A DNA stretch of 64,000 nucleotides from Bradyrhizobium sp. 190 (lineage in GTDB: Bacteria; Pseudomonadota; Alphaproteobacteria; Rhizobiales; Xanthobacteraceae). The notes under the pieces are model-generated. The model was given only the letters and a program-made list of their open reading frames with translations. It did no database searches and was not told the DNA's origin. Both the position numbers and the translations under genes were made by a program. The DNA is taken from positions 51,673 through 115,672 of the forward strand of contig NZ_JADPJL010000082.1 in NCBI RefSeq assembly GCF_023073415.1, in the 5' to 3' direction. Shown one piece after another: positions 1 to 9,665 of this stretch (position 1 is the first letter of the stretch; each line of letters starts with the position of its first letter).

Positions 1-2
1 CG

Positions 3-632
3 GTGGCGATCTGGGGCTGCGGCCCCGTCGGCCAAATGACCATTCGAAGCGCAGTGCTGCTCGGCGCTAGACAGGTTATCGCGATTGATCGGCTTCCGGA
101 GCGCCTTTCGATGGCCAAGGCGGGCGGCGCAATCATGATCAACTTCGAAGAGGAGAATGTCGTAGAAAGGCTGAATGAACTCACAGGCGGCAAAGGTCCG
201 GAGAAGTGCATCGACGCTGTCGGCCTGGAGGCTCATGCGACCGGTTCGGTGGACTCGATGTACGACCGTGCCAAACAGGCCATGATGCTGGAAACGGATC
301 GCCCGCATGTGCTTCGCGAAATGATGTATGTCTGCCGTCCCGCCGGTATCCTTTCGATCCCCGGAGTCTATGGCGGCCTGCTGGACAAAATCCCGCTTGG
401 CGCGGTCATGAACAAGGGACTGACCATCCGGACCGGGCAGACCCACGTGAACCGATGGACCGACGACCTGCTCAACCGAGTCCTCGAAAATCAGATCGAT
501 CCCTCCTTCGTCATCACCCATACCGAGCCGCTCGAACGTGGGCCCGAGATGTACAAGACGTTCCGCGACAAGCAGGACGGCTGCATCAAGGTGGTGCTGA
601 AACCGGGAATGAATGGAGGGCTCCATGCATGA
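3..632 (+). CDS. Zinc-dependent alcohol dehydrogenase, C-terminal part (5' end outside window)
   Basis: The frame is already open at the window edge, so this is the last ~209 residues of a medium-chain dehydrogenase. The visible part opens with the Rossmann nucleotide-binding motif GCGPVGQ, then the acidic residue of an NAD-type fold (VIAIDRLPERL), and ends with a substrate-domain segment (HTEPLERGPEMYKTF) typical of glutathione-independent formaldehyde or threonine dehydrogenase-like proteins. The catalytic zinc ligands would lie upstream of the window. The next gene starts inside its last codons, which suggests translational coupling. The exact substrate cannot be told. Confidence 0.85.
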   Translation: MAIWGCGPVGQMTIRSAVLLGARQVIAIDRLPERLSMAKAGGAIMINFEEENVVERLNELTGGKGPEKCIDAVGLEAHATGSVDSMYDRAKQAMMLETDRPHVLREMMYVCRPAGILSIPGVYGGLLDKIPLGAVMNKGLTIRTGQTHVNRWTDDLLNRVLENQIDPSFVITHTEPLERGPEMYKTFRDKQDGCIKVVLKPGMNGGLHA

Positions 633-1182
633 TGTGGTCCGCAGAAGCGCACTTCCCGGACGCTCGCAATCGTCGCACGACAAAATGGCGCGAGGGCTCG
701 GCTACTTCTCCTTAGCGCTTGGCATAGCCGAGCTGGTTGCACCGGGCGCGATCTGTAGGGCGGCCGGTGTTAAGGGTCTCGAAACCGTCGTTCGCGGCTA
801 CGGCGCGCGCGAAATCGCAACTGGCATCGCCATTCTGGGAAGCCACGATCCAGAGCCGTGGATCTGGACGCGCGTGGCCGGCGATCTAGCCGACATTGCA
901 ACGGTGGCGACCGGGGTCCAACAGGACAATCAGAGCAAGGGCAGAAGCACACTGGCGCTCGCCACGCTCGCCGCCGTGACGCTGATCGATCTGGCCTGCG
1001 CCAACGGATTGAACGCAGAGAAAGGTAACCGGAAGACAGCGATACGCGATTACAGCCGCCGCAGTGGATTTCCCAAGGGCTTGCAAGCCGCAAGTGGCGC
1101 CGCCCGTGATTTCCAGATACCCGACGATATGAGGACGCCGGAATTGCTGCGTCCATGGGACCGAGGCGGGGGTAAAGCATAG
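625..1182 (+). CDS. Small multi-pass membrane protein (DUF4267-like)
   Basis: About 185 residues. The start at 625 is chosen because an ideal GGAGG lies at 615-619 and the ATG overlaps the end of the dehydrogenase gene. Hydrophobic stretches (GYFSLALGIAELVAPGAICRA, REIATGIAILG, ALATLAAVTLIDLA) suggest three to four membrane helices. The pattern YGAREIATGIAIL is what I recall from the membrane domain that accompanies cyclase/dehydrase proteins in rhizobia. The C-terminal ~50 residues are polar. Function is unknown; coupling to the dehydrogenase is inferred from the overlap. Confidence 0.7.
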   Translation: MHDVVRRSALPGRSQSSHDKMARGLGYFSLALGIAELVAPGAICRAAGVKGLETVVRGYGAREIATGIAILGSHDPEPWIWTRVAGDLADIATVATGVQQDNQSKGRSTLALATLAAVTLIDLACANGLNAEKGNRKTAIRDYSRRSGFPKGLQAASGAARDFQIPDDMRTPELLRPWDRGGGKA

Positions 1183-1279
1183 CTGCGCGCAAGGAGCGTT
1201 TGCACTGTGAACATTAATTTATAGTGGGCCCTTCTATATCAGAATGTCGGACTATCTGCCTGCAATCCCTCTCTCCATG

Positions 1280-1429
1280 TCAACGCCCAACGCCCCAGCA
1301 ATCAATGCGCGTTTCAGAGGAAGACGCTCCAGACAAGTAGCGCATGCAGGCGATGATTGCTAACACAACCGCTGTCGTAAATGCCTTTCCGCTGCCGCCA
1401 GCCTTTCTACCCTGCTCCATCTCACTCAT
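1280..1429 (-). CDS. Small single-helix membrane protein, hypothetical
   Basis: A 49-residue reading frame with a clear Shine-Dalgarno (GGAG) about eight bases before the ATG. It has a polar N-terminus (MSEMEQGRK), one hydrophobic stretch (AFTTAVVLAIIACMRYL) and a short polar tail. It is not recognised. It stands alone between the convergent gene to the left and the NUDIX remnant to the right. Confidence 0.4.
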   Translation of the reverse strand: MSEMEQGRKAGGSGKAFTTAVVLAIIACMRYLSGASSSETRIDCWGVGR

Positions 1430-1625
1430 TGAGTTTTCTCCTGCCGAACGTAGATGCCGCCTAACCCGCGCAAAACGACGATCGTGCGTTTGAAGGAGGT
1501 GAATGCGCGTATGTGGAAAGATGAGAGCAGAGCCTCGCTCCTTTTCGCGGATTGCAGACCCCACCACAATCCTTCCAGGAACCTCGCTTAGTATAAGTTG
1601 TTCTACGCCTTCCGGAGGATAGCCG

Positions 1626-1900
1626 GTGAAGCTCACACAGTTTGCAGCGCTCGCCTATCGGACGCGAAATAATGATCTGGAGATATTGCTGATCACAACC
1701 CGGAAAAGCGCCACTGGTCGGTGCCGAAGGATCGCCGATTAGACGCGGCACACCTCGGCGATCGAAGAAAGGCCTTGGAGACTCTAAACACGAGCACGAC
1801 CTCTCGGCAGGGTTCGGCAAACGACTCGGCAGAGGCGCGCCATGGGTCTGCAGCATTGCGGCCATGTAATGCCCGGGGAACGCGTGACGAAGGCATAAGT
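1626..1900 (+). pseudogene. NUDIX hydrolase remnant (frameshifted)
   Basis: A GTG start follows a good GGAGG (1614-1618) and opens a typical NUDIX N-terminus: QFAALAYRTRNNDLEILLIT. The frame then ends quickly. In the next frame the expected continuation HWSVPK appears, the [R/H]W-x-x-PK that normally precedes the NUDIX box, so a one-base indel lies near 1704. The NUDIX box itself (GX5EX7REUXEEXGU) cannot be found downstream, so the gene is also eroded or deleted after that point. It is a second NUDIX casualty besides the one at 14.8-15.15 kb. Confidence 0.55.
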
Positions 1901-1948
1901 TCCGTTTTTGCGAAACGGAATTTGCGCTCCGTACCTTTAATGACCTGT

Positions 1949-2168
1949 TTAAGCAACCGTCTTTACTGACGAGCTCGCGTTCTCCTCATTGCTGCCTAGG
2001 TTGGGCGGTCGAACGACATCAATACAAAGGCGGGTCGCATCCGTCAGACTGGCAGCCGCTTTATCGGCGCGCGCATTTTCACACAGGCTTTCAAGGATGT
2101 CTTCATCGACCTCATTTTTGCAGCACACAAGCATTACGATCCCTTTAGGAAATTTGCGTCGCAGGCCT
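1949..2168 (-). pseudogene. Out-of-frame C-terminal tail of the AI-2E family transporter
   Basis: Reading minus-strand sequence past the annotated stop of the transporter in the +1 frame continues sensibly (VR-LRRKFPKGIVMLVCC, then an acidic helical stretch) to a stop near 1949. A single extra base in the run around 2165-2168 explains the split. The tail would add roughly 65 residues to the cytoplasmic domain. Confidence 0.6.
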
Positions 2169-3920
2169 GACAGAGTATCGCATGTGGGCCGGTGTACTCG
2201 TGTCCATGTAAACGAGACAGATAATATGAATCCCGGCAGTCTGGAGCCGAAATACGTTTGTGGTCGACAGCGCCTCCGGACCTTCTGTTCTCGCCTTAAG
2301 GCCGTGTGCGGCAGTGAGCTGGCCTACCATGATGGCTGCCGCTTGATCGATTAAGCTCCGCCCCGCGATGCAAAGTACGGGGGTTTCCCCCTGCCACTCA
2401 GGCGGCAGCTCTTCTGGCTGAAGAACCGGAATGTCTTCGGTCGACCGATTGGCTGTGACGCTCTCCACCGCCGACGAGGCTTCAGGGTCGGAGACTGCAT
2501 CGGGCTTGGAAGGTGAACGTTCGCCGCTATCCTCAAGATCGTCGACTAACTCGCTTACTGCATCCCGGATCTTGGTTAGACGCTCATCGCTCAGAACGCC
2601 GCGGTCCGCATCAGCTTGAGCCAGTTGCAGACCTTTCAGAGCAACCTCGTCGTAATACGACGCAAGCGATCGTTCCTTCAGAAATTCCTCGGCTTTGTCC
2701 GCGGCTTCTGTTGGATCACCGGCCAGCATACGCTGATAGAATATTTCTGGAGGCGAAAGGGCCGGCCTATCGCCAAACATGACATCAAGAAATTCCAGCC
2801 GCTCGACATGCCGCCCCAGCACTACGAGACACACAGTCAAAGGCGTTGCGAGAACCAAGCCAATGGGTCCCCAAAGTGCCGTCCAAAACGTCGCGGAAGC
2901 GACCACGGCCACTGGCGAAAGCCCCGTGCTGCGGCCAGCGACCATCGGTTCAATGACGTGCCCTACAACAGGCTCAACCACAATGAAAAGTGCCGCCGTC
3001 CAAATCAGCATCGACCAGCCGGGATCAACGGCAACGGCAAGAGCAAGTGGAAAGGCTGCGGCGATGACGGCGCCGATATAGGGCACAAAGCGGAGCACAG
3101 CCGCGAGAATGCCCCACAGGATTGCACTCGGGATCCCGATAAGCCAAAGACCTATGCCAATTGCTACACCGAACGATCCGTTGAGCATCAGCTGAAAAAG
3201 GAAGAGTCGGCTCAGGCGGCGAGCCGCGTCATCAAGGGCGGCGGTCGTACGATGCAGGTCGCGCGAACCGGCTAGCCGAATGAGACGATTACGCAGGTCT
3301 TCACGCTGAAGCAAGATGAATATGACGAAAATGATGATGATACCCGTCGTGGCAAGCGGATGAAGCAAGGGAGCAATTAGAGCTTGCAAAGCTTGAAGCG
3401 CGCCCGGATCGGGCTGCCTTACCTCGACCGGAACGGGGGTCGTCGGTGCGGTAGTCCGGGGAGTCAGACCGGAAGAAGATGGAGCAGCGGACTCTTTGGG
3501 CTTGTCCAACTCCTTGCTCAAATCCTTTAGCATCCCCGATGCGCGTTCAAGGGTGCCTCGTCCGGCCGTCGTTTGCCTGAACGATTGGATCTTTTCCGTG
3601 ATTGTAGTTTGATAACGGGGCAGATCTTCCGCGAGCTGCGCGAGCTGCGCCGCCAGTAGACTGCCCGTCGCAAAGATGAGCCCAAATGCGAGGACTACTA
3701 CGCCGACTACTGCAAGGCCGCGAGGAACGCGGATTCGTTGCAGCAGGCCGACCAAGGGAGCCAGCACGAAGCTGAGGAGTATTGCGAGAGAAATAGGTAC
3801 AAAGATTTCGCGACCAAAATACAGGGTAGCAATTATGATGACAGCGAGCAGCGCGATGGCAACCGCGCTGAGCAGATTGGCCAACTCCAGCGGGGTGCGG
3901 AGTCTAAGGGGCGTCTGCAT
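2145..3920 (-). CDS. AI-2E family (DUF20/PerM-like) membrane transporter with cytoplasmic extension
   Basis: A 591-residue protein. Two helices at ~14-60 and one at ~68-92 are followed by a long, partly Pro/Thr-rich soluble loop (~95-185). A second membrane block (~185-375) then carries the family signature region (LRFVPYIGAVIAA and GLSPVAVV). The family exports small molecules or acts as a Na+/H+-linked permease; the substrate here is unknown. The ~210-residue cytoplasmic extension is unusual for PerM but occurs in rhizobial members. The membrane part is intact. The last ~12 residues are probably out of frame because of an indel at ~2166 (see the tail entry). Confidence 0.85.
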   Translation of the reverse strand: MQTPLRLRTPLELANLLSAVAIALLAVIIIATLYFGREIFVPISLAILLSFVLAPLVGLLQRIRVPRGLAVVGVVVLAFGLIFATGSLLAAQLAQLAEDLPRYQTTITEKIQSFRQTTAGRGTLERASGMLKDLSKELDKPKESAAPSSSGLTPRTTAPTTPVPVEVRQPDPGALQALQALIAPLLHPLATTGIIIIFVIFILLQREDLRNRLIRLAGSRDLHRTTAALDDAARRLSRLFLFQLMLNGSFGVAIGIGLWLIGIPSAILWGILAAVLRFVPYIGAVIAAAFPLALAVAVDPGWSMLIWTAALFIVVEPVVGHVIEPMVAGRSTGLSPVAVVASATFWTALWGPIGLVLATPLTVCLVVLGRHVERLEFLDVMFGDRPALSPPEIFYQRMLAGDPTEAADKAEEFLKERSLASYYDEVALKGLQLAQADADRGVLSDERLTKIRDAVSELVDDLEDSGERSPSKPDAVSDPEASSAVESVTANRSTEDIPVLQPEELPPEWQGETPVLCIAGRSLIDQAAAIMVGQLTAAHGLKARTEGPEALSTTNVFRLQTAGIHIICLVYMDTSTPAHMRYSVRPATQIS

Positions 3921-3953
3921 CGCCTGTCATCTGCAAGGGGTTCACACAGGGAG

Positions 3954-4214
3954 TCAAATCGTCCTCCGTCGTCCTGCAACGAGCCCGTAAACCAGCAACA
4001 CGAGTACGGACCCAACGTTAGCTCCCACAAAACCGGCGCCCTCGCTCGGCCCGTACCAGCCCAGCGAATGCCCCAGATAGGTGGCGACAAATGCTCCGAC
4101 GATGCCCAAGATCGTGGTGAGAATGAAGCCCGAAGGTTCATTATCGCCCGGCATGATCAACTTGGCGATGACGCCGGCGATAAATCCGACGATGATGGTC
4201 CAGATGATGCTCAT
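3954..4214 (-). CDS. GlsB/YeaQ/YmgE family stress-response membrane protein
   Basis: 86 residues with three hydrophobic helices and the family pattern at the start (MSIIWTIIVGFIAGVIAKL), a central GFILTTILGIVGAFVA, and a terminal GANVGSVLVLLVYGLV. Members are small inner-membrane proteins induced by general stress; biochemical function is unknown. The gene follows an EcfG-type box at 4248-4272 by about 35 bases, which fits membership of the general stress regulon. Confidence 0.9.
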   Translation of the reverse strand: MSIIWTIIVGFIAGVIAKLIMPGDNEPSGFILTTILGIVGAFVATYLGHSLGWYGPSEGAGFVGANVGSVLVLLVYGLVAGRRRTI

Positions 4215-4247
4215 GGGAAGTGTCCTTCAGACTAGTGGCCCAAGCGC

Positions 4248-4272
4248 AACATTTGTCGCCCCGTTAAGTTCC
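4248..4272 (-). promoter_or_regulatory. EcfG-type stress promoter for the GlsB-like gene
   Basis: On the minus strand GGAAC (4272-4268) is followed by 16 bases and TGTT (4251-4248). The alphaproteobacterial EcfG consensus is GGAAC-N16/17-CGTT. One base of the -10 differs. Confidence 0.7.
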
Positions 4273-4366
4273 TAAGGGTCGGAACTGCGAAGGTCCCGCA
4301 CGCGAGGCCTCTCGCGCGCGCCGATGCCCGTAGGAGTATGGCCGAAGATAACAGAGCGCTCGCATT

Positions 4367-6600
4367 CTAGAGTGGAAGCGGTTTCTCCATCACGTGAAGA
4401 ATTGACCCCATTCCCTGACGGAGCCGGCGTGTCGTGGTGTCTTCCGCAGACAGACCGAACGCGACGAGCGACCGTCCAGTGACGGCATATTTGTGCCCGA
4501 AGGGAAATGACGCGGGCTTCGCTTCGGGTTGGTTCGTATCGACCAACGCCAGCCAATCCATGCCATCGGCGACATCAGGGAGCGTAAAGTTTACGACATC
4601 GAAGTGCGCGTTGTAGATGAGTAGAAGCGTAGCATCTGAGCCGCGACGCTTGATCCCGCTCTCTTGCGCTCGTCCATCGAGCAGCATGCCGAAGCAGCGC
4701 GTGTGACCATCCTGCCATCGTTCCGCCGTCATCTCATCGCCGACCGGCGTCAGCCAAGTGACATCCTTGACGTCCAGCTCTTCGTTCAGCGCTCCGACCA
4801 CAAACCTGCTGCGGTAAAGGATTGGAAACGCCCTTCTTATTGCGGCTAGCTCCCGCGTGAACTCTCGCAACGACCGGCCTTGCGGAGTGATATTTAGCCA
4901 GTTGAGCCAGGTCGTCTCGTTGTCCTGAGCGTATGCGTTGTTGTTTCCATTCTGAGAATGACCGAACTCGTCACCCGCCAGCAGCATCGGCGTACCGTGT
5001 GAGAGCATCATGGTGGCGATGAAGTTGCGCTTCTGCCGTTCACGGACAGCCATGATCTTCGGGTCATCGGTCGGTCCCTCGACACCATGATTCCAGGAGT
5101 GATTGTTCGAATGCCCATCCCGGTTATCTTCGCCATTGGCCCATTGTGCTTGTCATTGTAGGAGACCAGATCGTTCAGGTTGAATCCGTCATGTGCAGTG
5201 ACAAAATTGACGCTGGCCCAGGGCTTACGCCCTCGCTTGTTGAATGATCGCCTGAACCGGTAATGCGTTTGGCGAAATCAGGCAGCACACCCGCGTCGCC
5301 CTTCCAGAAGGCACGAACGGTATCGCGAAACTTGTCATTCCACTCCGACCAACCGGGGGAAATTGGCCGACCTGGTAGCCGCCGGGTCCGATATCCCAGG
5401 GCTCTGCGACAAGTTTTACGCTAGATAGGACTGGGTCCTGCCGGCATGCATCCAGAAATCCTCCACCTTCATCAAAGCCGTGGGGCTCTCGCGCCAAAAT
5501 CGTCGCAAGGTCGAAACGAAAGCCGTCGACCCGCATCTCGTTCGCCCAGTAGCGGAGCGAATCTGCCACCATTTGCAGGACGCGCTGGTGCGAGAGATTG
5601 ACTGTATTGCCGGTGCCGGTGTCATTAATGTAGTAGCACTTCTGATCCGGCATCAAGCGGTAATAGCTGGCGTTGTCTATCCCCTTAAAAGAAAGCGTGG
5701 GTCCCAATTCATTGCCTTCGGCGGTATGGTTGTAGACCACGTCGAGGATTACTTCGATCCCGTGAGCGTGAAACTGATTCACCATCTCCTTGAACTCGTT
5801 CACCGTTGATGAATTCAGATAGCGCGGCGCCGGCGCAAAGAATGCCAATGAGTTGTATCCCCAATAATTGCAGAGGCCTTATCGACCAAATAGCTGTCAT
5901 CCACGAAAGCGTGGATTGGCAGCAATTCGGCGCTGGTAACTCCGAGCGAACGCAGGTAGGCCGGGATATTAGGATTAGCCAATCCGGCAAAGGTGCCCCG
6001 CTCGCTTTCCGGCACCAGCGGATGCAGCCGGGTGAAGCTCTTGACGTGCATCTCGTAAAAAATAGTGCGTTCCCAGGACGTTTCTGGCTTGCGGGAAGCG
6101 CCCCAAGTGAAGGCGGGATCAATCACCCGGCATTTCTGCATGAGGCCAGCGCTGTCGCGCTCATCGAAGGACTTGTCCTTGTCGGGATGATCGAGTTGAT
6201 AGGCGAACAGCTCCTGGCCCCAGCGTAGCCTTCCCACGAGTTGCTTGGCGTAGGGATCAATCAAGAGCTTATTTGGATTAAAGCGATGTCCGGCATCCGG
6301 TTCAAATGGACCGTGGACCCGATAGCCGTAGACGGTACCCGGTCGAGCAGACGGCAAATAGCCATGCCACACTTCATCCGTGTATTCCGGTAGCTCGATC
6401 CGCTCCACTTCCCTTTCACCGGTGTCGTCGAACAAGCAGAGCACTACCTTGGTTGCGTGTGCCGAGAACAGCGCGAAGTTGACGCCCAATCCATCCCAGG
6501 TGGCGCCGAGAGGAAATGGCTTGCCTTCCCTGATGGGAGTACGACGCAGCATAGCGGCAGCCTGGGAAAGCTCGTCGTTAGCCAGAGATGAAATGTTCAT
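4367..6600 (-). pseudogene. glgX: Glycogen debranching enzyme GlgX, broken by about four frameshifts
   Basis: The pieces together cover a GlgX of ~740 residues. They include the N-terminal CBM48 domain (GKPFPLGATWDGLGVNFALF), catalytic-barrel motifs (DVVYNHTAEG, RVDGFRFDLA with its nucleophile Asp, LVAEPWDIG, LAGDEFGHSQ) and a C-terminal beta domain. The pieces lie in different frames. Indels are visible near 5877 (expected DKGLCNYWGYNSLAFF), 5365 (QFPPGWSEWNDKF), 5245 (NKRGRKPWASVNF) and 5150 (NGEDNRDGHSNN). The start at 6600 is chosen because it begins MNISSLAND, has a purine-rich site upstream, and lies just after an EcfG-type box. The intact enzyme would cleave alpha-1,6 branches of glycogen; as written it cannot be made. 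Confidence 0.85.
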
Positions 6601-6622
6601 GGACGGCCCCTTAAAAAATGAA

Positions 6623-6647
6623 AACATCGGCAAGGGTAGCCAGTTCC
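6623..6647 (-). promoter_or_regulatory. EcfG-type stress promoter for glgX
   Basis: Minus strand GGAAC (6647-6643), 16-base spacer, TGTT (6626-6623), 23 bases before the chosen ATG. Confidence 0.65.
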
Positions 6648-6803
6648 TAAGGAGCCAAGCGGGTCCTCTTTTTGGCCCCATGACCTCTGATTCCAGACGC
6701 GCCCAAAGTTGAAGTTTCGCCCGCTCGGTCTGCACCCCGGAGGTGTCAGCGAGCAACCGCTTCCGGTGCTCCTCCATGGGAAGATGACGCGCCGATGTCC
6801 GCA

Positions 6804-6828
6804 GGAACCTGCTAATTCCTTCCGTGTT
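6804..6828 (+). promoter_or_regulatory. EcfG-type stress promoter for the DUF2934 gene
   Basis: GGAAC at 6804-6808, 16-base spacer, TGTT at 6825-6828. It diverges from the glgX promoter. Confidence 0.65.
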
Positions 6829-6917
6829 GAGTGTTGCGTAGGAGCATTGCGGCCCTGGCGTTCTCGCCCTCAGACGTCACAGCCCCAAGAGGCGGGACTG
6901 CGTATTAGGAGAGAACC

Positions 6918-7070
6918 ATGGCCGAACCCAAGGAAATGGATGTTATCCGGCGAGCTTACGAACTCTGGCAGCGAGCTGGCCAGCCATCGGGTAAAGACGA
7001 CGAATTTTACCACCAAGCCAAAAGAGAGTTGCAAGAGGCGCTGGATAAAGAAACGCCCCTCCAGGAATGA
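6918..7070 (+). CDS. DUF2934 small protein
   Basis: A 50-residue protein carrying the DUF2934 pattern: IRRAYELWQRAGQPSGKDDEFY followed by a helical stretch. The conserved Ala-Tyr-x-Leu-Trp and Gly-x-Pro-x-G-x-x-x-x-[FW/Y] residues are all present. The ATG lies 13 bases after TTAGGAGAG, a good ribosome site. It sits alone behind an EcfG-type box, like many DUF2934 genes in rhizobia. Two other DUF2934 genes lie at 27030-27191 and 56309-56587. Function unknown. Confidence 0.8.
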   Translation: MAEPKEMDVIRRAYELWQRAGQPSGKDDEFYHQAKRELQEALDKETPLQE

Positions 7071-7177
7071 TTAAGAACGCTATCGCCCGAGTCAGGTCGT
7101 CTTCATTCTCGGTGATGTGACCCCGGCCACCGTCGTCTCCATGAAGTGTCAGCATCTCCAGTTCGCCTGCTTGTGGC

Positions 7178-8051
7178 TCAATCGAACTCCCGCATGATCG
7201 CGGGGATCTCCCCCGGTATCTCGCGAGCAAGAAGGCCAAGAAGGCCACCCCGATGCGCCAACCGTCGACCAGCTTCCGCATGCATATGTACGGCCCATGC
7301 GGTCGCGAGATAAGGGGCCGTTCCCCTCGCAACCAGGCCCGTCAAGATACCTGCCAGGGTGTCTCCTGAACCGGACGTGGCGAGACCAATCGTGCCGTGA
7401 TTGTTCAAGAGCGCTTCTCCTTGGGGTGAAACGACGTGAGTGTTTGCACCCTTCATCGCAATTACTGCCTGAAGACGGCGGGCAGCCGCCCGTGCGGCGC
7501 CCAGAGCATCCTTCTCGACCTCCTCGCGATCCCACTTCAGAAACTTTGCCATCTCTCCATAGTGGGGCGTGCATACGATCCGTCCCTGCTGACCCCTAGG
7601 CAATTCAATATCACGAAGGGATGTAAAGGCGGCTGCGTCCAAAACGAAGTGCGGTCCATCCACTTTCTCCAATAGCTTTGAACACGACTCTCCTACGGAC
7701 GTCTCGTCCAGCATACCTGGCCTATCAAAACGGCGTCCGAACTCGACGCTAAATCAACAAGGTGCTGGCCGTTCTGGCCGGCGATTTCACCATCGGAGTT
7801 TTCGGAGCAACCGATCACCATAGCTTCCGGCATGGCCACGCCCAAATGAGGAGCGTTCGTTCGGCACGTCGCTATGCGCAGGACGCCGGCTCCAGCCCTT
7901 AAGGCACCGAGCCGGCCAGAAGAGCGGCTCCCGGTACGTTAAGATGACCGGCGATGATCAGAACTCGACCCCTGCTATGCTTGTCACCCGCTTGGTGCTT
8001 CGGAAGCGGATGAACACGCAAATATTGATCGTTAAGCGTCCCCTCGATCAT
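7178..8051 (-). pseudogene. ADP/ATP-dependent NAD(P)H-hydrate dehydratase (NnrD/CARKD-like), two frameshifts
   Basis: The C-terminal 178 codons are intact and show the kinase-fold core (VLDAAAFTSL, CTPHYGEMAKFL, VVSPQGEALLNNHGTIGLATSGSGDTLAG). The GSGDTLAG nucleotide/catalytic motif is complete. Upstream, in two other frames, lies the matching N-terminal half (GRVLIIAGHLNVPGAALLAG, then ALRAGAGVLRIATC). Indels lie near 7898 and 7711. The start ATG at 8051 overlaps the stop of the upstream phosphatase (ATGA), so the pair was once translationally coupled. The intact enzyme repairs hydrated NADH/NADPH, a damage-repair role that suits the stress cluster. The total reconstructed length of ~290 residues matches the stand-alone dehydratase domain. 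Confidence 0.75.
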
Positions 8052-8776
8052 CGAGCTGCCACCTTTGCATCCGGAGCAGAGGTGACAGGTGCGCCGCCTT
8101 CCTCGAGCGGCGCAATGAAGTTGTAACGCTGCAGCTTGAGGAAGGCGTCGGCCCCATTCATTCGCTCAAGCACGTATTCCGTCACCGAGCAATTGGCTAC
8201 GTCACCCTCGGCATCGATTCCCAGGATCGATGCTTCATCCAACTGCTCAATGAGATATCGAAAACAAAGAACGACAACCTGGTGGCTGACAATGAGCACC
8301 CGTTTGTCGGAATAATGCAGGCTGACCGTATCGAGGACACTGCGAAGTCGCAGGACGACGTCGCACCAGCCCTCTCCTGCAGGTGGCCTGAAGTAGAATT
8401 TCCCCATCAACTGGCGAGCGGATGCCAGTTCGGGGTGGCGCTGTTGAATGCCGAACTTCGTAAGACGGTCCAGAATACCGAACTCTCTCTCCCGCAATCG
8501 CTCATCGGCAACGATGTCACCTGCTTGCGAACTGGAGTTCAATGCCGCGCGGACTGCGTCTGCCGTGCTTCGGGCGCGGAGGTATGGAGAAGTAAGTATG
8601 ACCTCCGGCCTTTCAACGTGGGACATCGATTCAAACCAGCGCCCCAGCGCAGCTGCCTGGCGCTCTCCCAACTCACTTAACGGAACATCGACGTCCCGTG
8701 CCTCGATGTCGATGTTTTCGCTGCCGATGGCGTGAGCCGCGTCGCGGGCGACATTTCCTGCACTCTCCCCGTGTCC
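8048..8776 (-). pseudogene. Histidine phosphatase (phosphoglycerate-mutase-like), N-terminus lost
   Basis: The C-terminal 207 codons are open and typical: LSELGERQAAALGRWFESM, the SPYLRARSTA core, a REREFGILD segment and VLIVSHQVVVLCFRYL with the second catalytic His. In the same frame the N-terminal signature is found as GHGESAGNV at about 8762-8776 instead of the usual RHGES, and the beta strand before it is absent. The upstream sequence belongs to the HAD gene in another frame. The two genes therefore seem to have been joined by a deletion that removed the HAD C-terminus and the phosphatase start. Loss of the Arg in RHG suggests it is inactive. Confidence 0.7.
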
Positions 8777-9395
8777 CGGACTCCCGCGCCACCGCCAAAC
8801 ACCCGGCCTGCAGGAGGGTCTCTTTTGAGAACCCGCCAGTTAGAACGCCTCCTGCAGCCGTGCCTGTCCCTTGGGCCGCTTCCGCATCGTAGGGTGTATC
8901 GCCGATCATCACGACCTCCGATCCCGGGAGACCAAGCTTTCTTAAAGCCAAACCCACCAATCGGGGATCTGGCTTTCCATGCTCTACGTCATCGCCGCAA
9001 GCCATAGCGTCTATCAGATCGTTTACGTTCAGAAGCGCCAAGTACCGTCTCAGTTCAGGCCCCTTGCAGTCCGTGGCGAGCGCGATCTTGGCGCCATCTT
9101 TCTTCAAAGCCTGGAACATTTCTCGCACTTCGGGGAATGCTTTGATGCCGCTCAGATAGGTTTTTCGGTAGTGCGAAGCCCGGTTAGTTAGCACCTTCTT
9201 GCGCGTCGGCTCATTGAAGCCCGGAGCAAGCAGTTGCAGCGCCTGATCACCATCGAGGCCGACATAGAGTTGCGAGGTCTCGTATGGAATGGTTAGCCCA
9301 AAGTCAGCCAAGGACATCTGCAGGCTAAAAATTGTCTGAGGCACGCAGTCGACGAGCGTGCCTTCCACGTCGAAGATGTAACCGGCAGAGTGCAT
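8673..9395 (-). CDS. HAD-family hydrolase (phosphoglycolate phosphatase-like), altered C-terminus
   Basis: The start at 9395 is chosen because GGAGG lies just upstream and the product then begins right before motif I (YIFDVEGTLVD, nucleophile Asp9). In motif I the second Asp of the usual DxDGT is Glu (DVEGT), a variation that would weaken or change acid/base catalysis. Motif II (ALATDCKG), motif III Lys (HGKPDP) and motif IV (VVMIGDTPYDAEAA) are present. After LLQAGCLAVARE the sequence turns into basic low-complexity residues read through the neighbouring phosphatase gene out of frame. The natural C-terminus is therefore lost in a deletion junction near 8780. Confidence 0.75.
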   Translation of the reverse strand: MHSAGYIFDVEGTLVDCVPQTIFSLQMSLADFGLTIPYETSQLYVGLDGDQALQLLAPGFNEPTRKKVLTNRASHYRKTYLSGIKAFPEVREMFQALKKDGAKIALATDCKGPELRRYLALLNVNDLIDAMACGDDVEHGKPDPRLVGLALRKLGLPGSEVVMIGDTPYDAEAAQGTGTAAGGVLTGGFSKETLLQAGCLAVARESGTRGECRKCRPRRGSRHRQRKHRHRGTGRRCSVK

Positions 9396-9665
9396 GGAAC
9401 CTCCGAAACACAAACGCGCCCGGCCCCGCATCGTTTCAAAAATTTCACGGAGCGTGCCGTCCCGAGATGACCATTGGTGGCTTTGTGGCTCGAAAGTGTG
9501 CCCGCCGAGAAAGGCGCTCACAGGATCAGGACGCCCAAAGTGCCACGGCGCGTGATTGCGCCGGCAGACGCAGAACCTGAGTCGCGGCGGTGCGGTGGGA
9601 TCGACCGCCATCACCCGACACAGTTCAAGCGAACGAGTTGAGAAGGGCTTCAGTCCCTCGCTGGA

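Noticed and set aside
2616..3275. Plus-strand open frame of 219 codons
   Set aside because: Antisense of the AI-2E transporter, random composition.
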